64,000 nucleotides of DNA. Source: Microglena sp. YARC (Eukaryota; Chlorophyta; Chlorophyceae; Chlamydomonadales; Chlamydomonadaceae). Of the stretch, positions 20,801-31,000 are shown in pieces. The stretch covers positions 72,849,803 through 72,913,802 of the forward strand of contig CM039462.1 of the NCBI GenBank assembly GCA_022414725.1, given 5' to 3'. Position numbers and translations under genes: made by a program. Below the pieces are notes generated by a model. It saw nothing but the letters and a program-made list of their open reading frames with translations. It searched no databases and was not told the DNA's origin. Numbering within the stretch: position 1 is the first letter of the stretch; every line of letters starts with the position of its first letter.

Positions 20801-20937
20801 CACTAAATGCTGTGTAGATCAGCATTGGGTATTATCACTGTCTGATAAGTGATATTGCCAATTTGTTTATAAGTGGTCCAATAAGTGGTTAAGTTGTAGC
20901 TTTTATCTGTCTTGGTAGGTACACAATTCACAGCAAT

Positions 20938-21132
20938 GCAGTCACTGTTTATTTTCGGGGCTAAACATAGCAGCACATCAGCTCCATTAGCCAGCATTGG
21001 GCCAAGGCCAAGCTTGGCAACTGCATTGGATGCATGTCCATGTCAGCATTCAGGCACACTAGCTAGCTTGAGGTTTGGCCCAAGGGCAAGGAAAGGGAGC
21101 TGCCTAGAAGCTGCTACCCGTAGCCCAAAAAA
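20938..21132. mobile_element. Family-1 variant foldback element
   Basis: GGGGCTAAACATAGCAGC left, GCTGCCTAGAAGCTGCTACC right. Confidence 0.7.
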
Positions 21133-22555
21133 TAAACAAAGAATTCTGGCATTTTCCAGGGTTGGATAGGTTTCATGGTACCGGCATATCAGCCTTCAGG
21201 CTGCTAATTGTCTGCTGGCAAAGTAACCATGTACCTCCCAGTCAAGAGAGTTGTGTTGAGCCCCACGAAGCTTGAATCTCGCGCAGCTTGACAGCATCGA
21301 TCACATGCGTCATTTGATCGCTCTGCAACATCAATTGTTTTTTACCCGATAGTTCACTGGAACAAAATTGACTGATAATCTTAGTCGTTGATGGCTTGGT
21401 GGACAAGGCTCTCACAGAGCAAGTTCATAAATCATACTAGGACAGTATTAAATGTTAGTCCAATTAGGCAATTACTACCATTCTGAAAGTAATAATAATA
21501 ATCATATGTCCAGTTGTGCCAGTGAGAGACGATTGTTCGTTCTGCTAGTATAGTCAGGGTCTATCCATGGGTTTACCATCGTCTCAGTCTGCCCTCGGTG
21601 AAAAAAAATGTAATCGCTTTTGAAGTATCCTTAAGTGATGTAAAATCCTGTCATATTCATCACCCCAGTGCCCCTTAGTAATTCCGCTGTGGTCGAGGTT
21701 CCGCAGACCTTTCCTAAGCACCACAGTCTAATCGCCTACCTTGTCTGGTTATTGCCTACCTTGTCTGGTTTTGGGGGGGGGGGGGGGGGGGGTCTGGTTA
21801 TCGCCTACGGATGGTTACGGGGCGGGGTCGGTTATCGCCTAAGTTGTCTGGTTATGGGCTCATCCTCTGGAGCTGTAGAAGAGTGCAGAATCTGATGTAT
21901 TATGGTTATATTCTTTCGGTTACATCAGTGCAGGATACCAGAGGCATCTACAGAGCGTTCAGATCGGCAAAGCTAGCAGGAAGAAGTGAGGGATTTAATG
22001 GATGGAGCATGGAGCGCAGGCAGGGTTGTTCAGGAGAAGGAGCTCATTTGCAGTTAGATGTCCTAGCTCCCATGCCTTTTAGGTGGGACTAGAAGGTACT
22101 ACTGGCTGTCGAGGTCGCTGGAACTAGATCTACAGGCCCACGTCCAGCATGTCCAGTTCTTGATTCTAATTTTATATACGATTGTTTGCCATCTGTTGGC
22201 CTTGCCTCGGTTTTTTTTTTTAATACAATAGCATTACGGTACGTTGTAAGTTCGCCACACAGCACGATATATTGAGTCATATGGCAAGTCACGTCGAGTC
22301 AAGTCCGCCGGCCATCAATCACTACGGCAGCTGGTACAGGGATCGGACAATTTGAATTTTCGGCAATTTCACGAAAACCACGAAAAACAGCAAAATCGCC
22401 AGATCGCCGTGCGTTGTCGAATGCGTAGGCTTCGCCTAGTCGGGTCAACCAAATAACATACAAATGTACCGCTTTTTTATAAGGAGGTCTCCGGAAGGCC
22501 CGAATCCTAGATCCCTTTCTTTACACGTCGCCCGACGTCGCCTCTGTAAGCGTAC
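21133..22555. other. Intergenic, no gene recognised
   Basis: It contains a poly-G run at 21772-21792 with GTCTGGTTATCGCCTA repeats on both sides. Short open frames lack supporting splice sites or protein-like composition. Confidence 0.4.
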
Positions 22556-22975
22556 CCTACCCTTGTGTCAAGTTAATCGGTTGTTCTCGCATTCCACGAG
22601 TTCTGGGAAGGTCCGTTGAAGATTTGTCACAGTTAGGGAAATGCCAGTCGTCAACCGTTGGAAGCCGCTTCAACGCGCAAACCGTTTGCAAATCGCCGTG
22701 CGGGTGCACTCGAGAGTGTCAGGAATCACCTGCGTGTCAGTTTTCCGAGGCGAAATGAAAGCGGGACAGTACTACCGACAGGCGGGGCTTTCGATGCGAA
22801 ATCCCTCGAAAATTACCGTGTGTGTAGGGTACCAATTTTCAACAATTAGCCCCGAATTAGCCCTGCTTTCGACAGTTACGGCGCACGCTTTCATTTTCGC
22901 CTCGGAAAATTGACACGAGCGCGTCCCTTGTATCAACTTAATCGGACGAACTTCAATCGGGACGAACTCCATACC
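22556..22975 (-). repeat. Dispersed repeat family H interrupted by an insertion
   Basis: It matches 32814-33013 in inverted orientation (GGTCCGTTGAAGATTTGTCA, GGGAAATGCCAGTCGTCAAC, GTATCAACTTAATCGGACGA). The copy here is split by a 185-bp element. Confidence 0.75.
22733..22917. mobile_element. 185-bp MITE with 31-bp terminal inverted repeats
   Basis: CGTGTCAGTTTTCCGAGG at the left and its complement at the right differ by one substitution and one 1-bp gap over about 31 bp, ending TGAAAGCG inward. It is inserted into a family-H repeat whose uninterrupted copy is at 32814-33013. No coding capacity. Confidence 0.85.
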
Positions 22976-23774
22976 CTATCCTGACAGCGTGGAGTTAACG
23001 TAAGCATATCTAAATCGCCCAGCCTGTCTTCTTTTCTTGGAGATGTTGTAGCATTCGAGGAGCTGCTATACATCATCACTCACATGTGCAAGAGCACCCG
23101 TATAGTATAGTAGCCAATAGCAAGTGACCCAGCGCGAACGCTATTTCTGCGACCGCTATTTATTACCACACTTCGCCGACCTATCCTTGCTTGCTTGCTT
23201 TTGAACTCATGATTCGGCATCTTTTTGTTAATCTCATATTCATATCCTCTCATTCTTCTCTATTTTGCTTATGTCCTCGACTCCTCTCCCTCGAAACCGA
23301 TCATTCAGATCCAAACATGCCAGAAACCAGAGCCGTAAAAGATCCCTAGAGTGCCTATAACAACAGGCTGCGGCGAGGCCGCGCCTACGCAAGTGCCTGA
23401 GGCTAGTAGGAGGCGGGGTATTAGTATACAATCAGATTGCTCACTTATGATTCACTACATTTTTCTGTTTGATCAGAAACCGCAGACCAGGGAACAACAA
23501 TACATTTGTCTGCTTGCCGTCAAAATTTGTAGTACGTCACCCAAGTGTTACTATGCCATCCCTACCTGATTGATTATTGATAAGACTGCATTGGTTTTCT
23601 TATATTCAGCCTTTCATGAACAGCACTTTCTATGCAGCTCCCCTGGAATTTTAGATTTTGAATTGGTACATGGTTATTCTGTCAACTCTTGACCGCTCCC
23701 CTCCTACCAATTCAAGTCCCACTGTGCGATACCCACGAGAACATGGAGCACACTAAACAAATTAGATAGTTTAA

Positions 23775-25620
23775 TTGTCTTGTCCAGGTTCTGGTAGTCC
23801 TCCCACAGTGAAGGATGATGTAACATGACATGTAATAGCAGGGCTGCTGTATTTAGTATGAGACAAGGCATGCTTAACAAATTTCAGCGCTTACTGATTC
23901 AGCGGCGAAGGATGATGTAAAACCTGCCTCTTATAGCAGGGCTGCAGTAAATAGAATGAGAGACAAGGCTTAGCATTTCAGTGCCTACTGATTCAGCAGC
24001 GATGGATGATGTAACTTGACCACTAATGCAGGGTTGCAGTCAATAGCATGAGGGACTAGACTTGGCATTTCTGTGGTCCCTGATTCAGTCGGCAAAGGAT
24101 GATGTAACCTGACTCAAATTGCAGGCTGCAGTCGTTTATAGAATGAGAGACCATGCTAAGCATTTCAGCGCTTACTGATTTAATAGCGAAGGATGATGTA
24201 ACATGACCTCTTACTATGAGAGACAAGGGTTGACATTTCAGTGCTTACTGATTCAGCGACGAAGAATGGTTTAATATAACATGACCTGTAATGGCAGGGC
24301 TGCAGTCAATAGTTTTAGAGACCAGGCTTAGCATGTTAGCGCTTACTGATTCAGCGGCCGAGGAAGATGTAACATGCCCCTTATGGCAGGGCTGCAGTAA
24401 ATAGAATGAGAGGCTAGGCTTAGCATCAGTGCCTACTAATTCAGTGACAAAGTATGATGTAACCTGACCTCAAATTGGAGGAATGCAGTTTATGAATGGA
24501 AGACCATGGCTAAGCATTTCAGCGCTATCAATTGATATTCAGCGGTGAAGGATGATGTTACATGACCTTTGATGGCAGAGCTGCAGTCAATAGTACGAGG
24601 GGTGAAACCAGGCTTAGCATTTTAGCGCTTACTCATTCTGCAACTAAGGATTTTTTTGATTGTAACATGACCTCTAAGTATGACACAAAGGGTGACATTT
24701 CTGTGCTTACTGATTCGCGACGACGAAGATGGTTTAATGTAACATGACCTCTAATGCAGGGCTGCGTCATAGTATGAGAGACAAGGGTTAGCATGTCAGC
24801 GCTTACTGATTCAGCGGCGAAGGATGATGTAACATGCCTCTTATGTCCGGGGCTCCGGGCTGCAGTAAATAGAATGAGAGACTAGGCTGGGCATTTCTGT
24901 GGTTCCTGATTCAGCGATGAAGGATGATGTTACATGAACTCTTAAGACAAAGCTGCAGTCAATAGTATGAGAGACAATGGTTGACATTTCAGTGCCTACG
25001 GATTCATTGACGAAGAATGGTGTAACATGGCCTCTAATGGCAGGGCTGCAGTAAATATAATGAGAGACCAGGCTTAACATGTCAGCGCTTACTAATTTAG
25101 CGGCGAAGGATGATGGAACATCACCTATAATGGCAGGGCTGCAGTCAATAGTATGAGAACCAGGCTTAGAATTTCAGCGCTTACTCGTTCAGCGACGAAG
25201 GATGATGTAACATGACCTCTTAGTATATATCAGAGACAATGGTTGACATTTCAGTGCCTACTGATTCATCGACGAAGAAGGGTGTAACATGACCTGTAAT
25301 GGCAGGGCTGCAGTAAATAGAATGAGAGTCCAGGCTTAACATGTCAGCGCTTACTTATTCAGCGGTGAAGGATGATGTAAGTATGTCACAGGACCTATAA
25401 TGGCAGGGCTGCAGTCAATAGTTTGAGAAAACAGGCTTAGAATTTCAGCACTTACTGATTCAGCGACGAAGAATGATGTAACATGACCTGTAAAGGCAAG
25501 GCTGCAGTATTTAGAATGAGAGACCAGGGTTGACATTTCAGTGCTTTCTGATTTAGCGTCGAAGAATGGTGTAACATGACCTCCAATGGCAGGGCTGCAA
25601 TTTTCAATGTTGGAGTGTTG
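23775..25620. repeat. Satellite, unit about 100-125 bp, about 16 copies
   Basis: Units share AGCGCTTACTGATTCAGCGG, GAAGGATGATGTAACATGAC, GGCAGGGCTGCAGTCAATAG and GAGAGACCAGGCTTAGCAT. Copies vary in length and several lack the CTGCAGTC part. Open frames on the minus strand across it are repeat products. Confidence 0.9.
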
Positions 25621-25689
25621 AGAAGGGAATAGATGCAAGTATTACAAGGTGGGCAATCAGCCTAGGCGCTGATTGATGAAAGGAAGCGA

Positions 25690-26225
25690 CAGTGTACGTA
25701 CAGTACATCAGTACATCAGTGAATGGCAGTACATTAGTGCATGTACAGTACATCAGTGCACGCACTGTACATCAGTACATCAGTGCACACACAGAACATT
25801 AGTATATAAGTGTATGTACAGTACACCAGTACATAATTGCACGCACAGTACATCAGTGCACGCACAATATGTACGTGGCGCACAGTACATCAGTACATCA
25901 GTGCATATACAGTACATCAGTAAATCAGTGAATGGCAGTACATCAGTGCATGTACAGTACATCAGTGCACGCACAGGACATTAGTACATCAGTGCATGTG
26001 CAGTACATCTGTACATCATAGCAAACACAATACATCAGTGCACGCAAAGTACATCAGTGCACGCACAGTACTACAGTACATCAGTACATCATTGCATGCA
26101 CTGTACATCAGTGCACGCACAGTACATCAGTACATATGTGCATGTACAGCAATGCATGTACATTAGTGCAATTACATCAGTGCACGCACAGCACATCTGT
26201 GCATGTACAGTACATCAGGCAGGGA
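25690..26225. repeat. GTACATCAGTGCACGCACA minisatellite, block 1
   Basis: Units of about 19 bp alternating ACATCAGTGCACGCACAGT and ACATCAGTGCATGTACAGT. The flank (AAGCTGAATCTGTCACCTTC to AGGCACTGCCATTTGAGGT) is repeated after block 2. Confidence 0.9.
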
Positions 26226-26455
26226 CATGGTGGGAAGCTGAATCTGTCACCTTCAAAATGAACTCGGTTGATTTGGCTGAATAGCCAGTCAGGGGAGCTT
26301 CCAGACCTGGACAAGTCATTGAACTATATCATTTGCTTAGTGTGCTCCCTGGTTCCCGTGGGTATCGCACGGTGGGACTTTGAATTGGCAGACGGGCACC
26401 AGCCCTACCTCTAAAAACGTGGTAGGCATGCTTATCAAGGCACTGCCATTTGAGG
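26226..26455. repeat. Unique-type spacer of the higher-order duplication, copy 1
   Basis: The text from GACATGGTGGGAAGCTGAAT to CCATTTGAGGT recurs at 26812-27030 with few changes, so the array and its spacer were duplicated together (about 590 bp). Confidence 0.8.
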
Positions 26456-26811
26456 TCAGTGCACGCACAGTACATCAGTGCATGTGCAGTACATAGTACA
26501 TCAGTGGAATGGCAGTACATCAGTGCAATGCACAGTACATCAGTGCTCGCACAGTACATCTGTACAATCAGTGCACGCACAGTAACATTTAGTACATCAG
26601 TGCATGTGCAGTACATCTGCACATCATTGCACACACAATACATCAGTGCACACACAGTACATCAGTGCACGCACAGTACTACAGTACATCAGTACATCAT
26701 TGCACGCACTGTACATCAGTACATATGTGCATGTACAGCAATGCATGTACATTAGTGCAATTACATCAGTGCACGCACAGCACATCAGTGCATGTACAGT
26801 ACATCAGACAG
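26456..26811. repeat. GTACATCAGTGCACGCACA minisatellite, block 2
   Basis: Same unit as block 1. The stretch 26660-26811 is nearly identical to 26057-26225. Confidence 0.9.
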
Positions 26812-27064
26812 GGACATAGTGGGAAGCTGAATCTGTCACCTTCAAAATGAACTCAGTTGCTTTTGGCTGAATAGGGGAGCTTCCAGACCTGGACAAGTCA
26901 TTGAACTATATAATTTGCTTAGTGTGCTCCCTGGTTCCCGTGGGTATCGCACGGTGGGACTTTAAATTGGCAGACGGGCACCAGCCCTACCTCTAAAAAC
27001 GTAACTTATCAAGGTACTGCCATTTGAGGTGTTACAACTATCTATCTATCTATCTATTTATCTA

Positions 27065-27104
27065 TTTCAGGCATGCCCTAGTGGTTACTAGGGCATGCCT
27101 GAAA
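27065..27104. promoter_or_regulatory. Perfect 18-bp-arm hairpin over the gene C end
   Basis: Arms 27065-27082 and 27087-27104 are perfect reverse complements (CAGGCATGCCCTAGT core) around the loop GGTT. The stop codon of the longer gene C reading frame (27078-27080) falls inside it. A 3'-end RNA structure or the scar of a foldback element are both possible. Confidence 0.7.
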
Positions 27105-28046
27105 TTGTGAACCTCGCAAGGGTTCGAACAGCACACGTGTTTGGCTATATTCTACTTCCCCATTCAGACAGAGGTTGATTCTATCTTTCTTGTCGTAAAA
27201 CTTAGCCATCTCTTGAGTCTCCCTCTTTGACAGTTCTTGGGCCCGTGCAGCAAGTTGTGCTGGCTGAAGGTGAGCCAGGCTCTGCACAGCCATAGGAAGA
27301 TTCTGGTAGGTAGTGTGAGGGGGGTGCAAATGTGCAGCCCCTATCTGACCAACATTGGGCACTTGCAACATGTATTCTGGTGCTGGCTGCGCATGATACG
27401 ACAACTGTGTTGCCTGGAGCAACTGAGGCTGGGGTTGCAGAGAAGGGTATACAATCTGGGGAGCAGACGTTTGGTTAAAGTAATCATGCAATGCCGATGA
27501 GTGTGACTGCAGAGGCTGGAACATGGATGACTGTGGCTGCTGTTGTTGCTGATACAGCTGCTGCTGTTGTTGCTGCAGCTGCTGTTGTCGTTGTTGCAGC
27601 TGCTGTTGCAGTTGTACATGCAGTTGCTGTTCACAATGCTGTTGCTGTTCATGTTGCTGTAGCAGAAGTTGGAGTTGGAGTTCAACTTGTTGTTGCTGAC
27701 GCTGATGTTGCTGCTGTACCTGTTCTTGTTGCTGTTCATGTTGCTCCTGCATTAGGTGTAGCTGCTTCTGTCGCTTCTCCTCTTGCTCTTGTTCCTTCAC
27801 CTGAGGCCCAGCCCTTTTCTTGGGCTTAGCTGGGGGCTTAGGCTTAGGGGGTAAGCCTATGCTTGACTTGTTGTGCTGGGGCGGCTTGCAAGTGCCCCTT
27901 GTTGGGCAGTCAGTCAAACAGTAATTGCACTTTGGGTTGTTGGGTAGCTTCTCTATGCATGCAGGGGTGGCACAGACGTCTCGGTCACCATTCGCACGTT
28001 TTGCATACTTGGAATATCCACCTGCCCACTCTCCTGGCTGTGGTAT
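27078..28046 (-). CDS. Gene C, Cys-cluster and Gln-rich C-terminal reading frame
   Basis: Open for about 320 codons. It begins with GGYSKYAKRANGDRDVC, then Cys spaced C-x4-C-x9-C-x2-C-x3-C-x5-C (to PTRGTC), which looks like a zinc-binding cluster. It continues with PPKPKPPAKPKKR, then about 100 residues dominated by Gln (with Leu, His and Glu), then a Gln/Pro/His-rich tail ending in TAG. It overlaps the end of the upstream exon 4 frame by about 90 bases in a different frame. It is reached either by one missing base or by a 71-nt GT-AG intron starting after GGGCAG; the intron would remove the first two Cys. Confidence 0.6.
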   Translation of the reverse strand: MPQPGEWAGGYSKYAKRANGDRDVCATPACIEKLPNNPKCNYCLTDCPTRGTCKPPQHNKSSIGLPPKPKPPAKPKKRAGPQVKEQEQEEKRQKQLHLMQEQHEQQQEQVQQQHQRQQQQVELQLQLLLQQHEQQQHCEQQLHVQLQQQLQQRQQQLQQQQQQLYQQQQQPQSSMFQPLQSHSSALHDYFNQTSAPQIVYPSLQPQPQLLQATQLSYHAQPAPEYMLQVPNVGQIGAAHLHPPHTTYQNLPMAVQSLAHLQPAQLAARAQELSKRETQEMAKFYDKKDRINLCLNGEVEYSQTRVLFEPLRGSQFQACPSNH

Positions 28047-31000
28047 GTCATATGGACCAGCTCATGCCGCTCAGCATCCCCGTTGAGTAGCTGGCCATTG
28101 TCCATATTTTCTTGACGCACCAGGTCGCCAAGAGCACGGCGATCTTCAAGGGCACTTGCCTGGTCCTCCATGCCTGGAGCGTTGATGCGTGTCCTCTCAG
28201 CTAAGTCGTTCTTGTGTTTCTCTGCTCGCCTTCCAACACATGCATATAAGCGGTCAGTCTTTGGCCTACACAAGGAAGTGGCATGCATACATACGGTTGG
28301 AAAATGTTTAAACAAGTAGTTTATCAGAATGCAGCTGAGCTTTTGGAGACACCACACATTTGGGAATATAGCTGATAATTGCAGGCAGTTGTACGGTTGT
28401 TGATACCATAAAATGTTTTTGACAGTGTTAGAATATGCTAAATGTCAAAGAATTGGTACGCTGCATATATATGACATACTCACCATAGCTTTTCTTTTCA
28501 GCTACGAGCATAAGCTTCAATGCAGCTCCCCTAGGCAGTCGCTATGCTAAGCCTTAAGAATTGAAAAAGAAAGGAAAGCTGGTTTTATCTGATGCACTAT
28601 GTTGCTATACGTTTGGGTGTGTAGCAAGCCTGGGGAGCTGCCTAGAAGCTGATGCTCGTCTGATTTTTGCCTTTTAACTACCAAGTTAAATCATCCACAT
28701 ACTTTGGTAGTTACATAAGTAATACTTCTTACATGGTTAATTCCCCAACCCAAACCTGTAATTTGAGCAAGCATGTCTTACCTTCCTGTCTTTCCCAGCC
28801 AAACGGAGAATTTACTTCGGTCCCTGATATCTGCCCCATCTAGGTAAGCCGCCATAGACGTGGGCTTGGAGCTGAGAACATACACATTCTTGTCTGCGTT
28901 GTTGGTTCCTTCAGCACGGGCTGTGGATCTACAAGGGCACAATAAAACATGTTAGAGGTCTGGATACCGTTATGTGCAATACGTACAAATATGTACAAAT
29001 ACAAATGATTACCAAGTTAGCCTTAAGCCCGTCAACGCACGTGGAGGCTGTACTTTCTCATGTTTTGCCCCCAAGTAATCGATGCTAACGCATAACTAGA
29101 TTATACGGATGACAGGCTTTGAGAATCATCTTCACCTCTACCGAAGTTTCTACGCGCTGTTTCCCGACATCACTAACTAAAACTAAAGGTAACCCTTTAC
29201 ACTGCCTTGCATGCTATGACATATTCTATCACTATCCACATACACATAACACACTGTTGGCTTCAAGACTTACTATCGACATACAGCCACTACTGCTATA
29301 AAGCAGTTCTGACATGTGATACCACATGCAAACCATACAATAAGATGCTCCCCACATTACCCGGCATTATTACATGTTCATATTTTGCCACCAAGGAATT
29401 GGTTCAGATCCGACACACTTCAACGCCAACCCCTTCAACCCCCCCCCTCGTGCCCGCATTCGCACAATCCGTGCGTCCTTAGGACCCTGGTAGGGCACAC
29501 CAGACTCTAATTTAGGGGATGGGACCTTTAGTGACCATAAACATTACCCAAAAGCTTCTCATACATAACACTTTCATCCACAGTGGCCAATTTTACTTTT
29601 CCAGCTATGTGCATGCCAACCCCTTCACCCCCCCCCCCCCTCTTGCCCGCATTTGCACAATACGTGCGTCCTTAGGACCCAGGTAGGGCACAGCAGACTC
29701 AAATTTGGGGGATGGGACTTTATATGACCATAAACATTCCCCAAAAGCTTCTCATACATACCACTTTCATCTACATTGGCCAATTTTACTTTTCCAGCTA
29801 TGTGCATGCCAACCCCTTCAACCCCCCCCCCCCCCCCCTCGTGCCCGCATTCGCACAATCCGTGCGTCCTTAGGACCCAGGTAGGGCACAGCAGACTCAA
29901 ATTTGGGGGATGGGACTTAATATGACCATAAACATTACCCAAAAGCTTCTCATACATACCACTTTCATCTACATTGGCCAATTTTACTTTTCCAGCTATG
30001 TGCATGCCAACTCCTTCAACCCCCCCCCTCGTGCCTGCATTCGCACAATCCATGCGTACTTAGGACCCAGGTCGGGCACACCAGACTCTAATTTAAGGGA
30101 TGGGATTTCAGTGACCATAAACATTACTTAAAAGCTTCTCATTCATACCACTTTCATCCACAGTGGCCAATTTTACTTTTCCAGCTATGTGCATGCCAAC
30201 CCCTTCACCCCCCCCCCCTCGTGCCCGCATTCGCACAATATGTGCGTCCTTAGGACCCAGGTAGGGCACAGCAGACTCAAATTTGGGGGATGGGACTTTA
30301 AAGGACCATAAACATTCCCCAAAAGCTTCTCATACATACCACATTCATCCACAGTGGCCAATTTTACTTTTCCAGCTATGTGCATGCCAACCCCTTCAAC
30401 CCCCCCCCTCGTGCCCGCATTCGCACAATCCGTGTGTACTTAGGACCCTGGCACCCATGATCTACATTACTATTGAAGGTGTGAGCGGAGACAAACCAGA
30501 CACACGCTCTCCAAAAGCTAAAGAATCTAAATTAGCATGGAGATGCTAATAGTTACCTCCCATCAAATAATGCCATGTAGAAATATCAGTTTTAACTTGC
30601 AGAGTTGGGGCGTCCATAGACACCATTTTTTTCATAGGTTAACAAGTAAGACAGAACAAGTAGGACAGAATTTTTGGGGGGGGAATGGGACTTACAATGC
30701 TATTACAGATTTTTAACTTCCTAACTCAGCCATACCACTTTCAGTCATCATCACATTGCTTTTAAGGCTTGCTGTTTATAAAATAATTATCGCACCATTC
30801 CCCCGCGGGTGTCGATGTACAGGGGCCGACGGTGGTTCTTGCAGCTGCGCATATATCTGATAAGATAGCTATTGCGCATGCGCAAAATTGACCACTCATC
30901 CATGCCATCATCGTTGATGTGTGGTGTATCCCCTAACAAGATCCTGAACTGTAGGCTACCCTCAGGTGTGTTTGCCCTGTCGGCTGCTTCACCCTTGGTC

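Noticed and set aside
23775..25620. CRISPR-like periodic array
   Set aside because: Eukaryotic satellite: units are contiguous with no unique spacers and no cas genes.
27491..27829. Ala/Val-rich plus-strand frame of 112 codons
   Set aside because: It is the antisense of the CAG/CAA-rich coding part of gene C.
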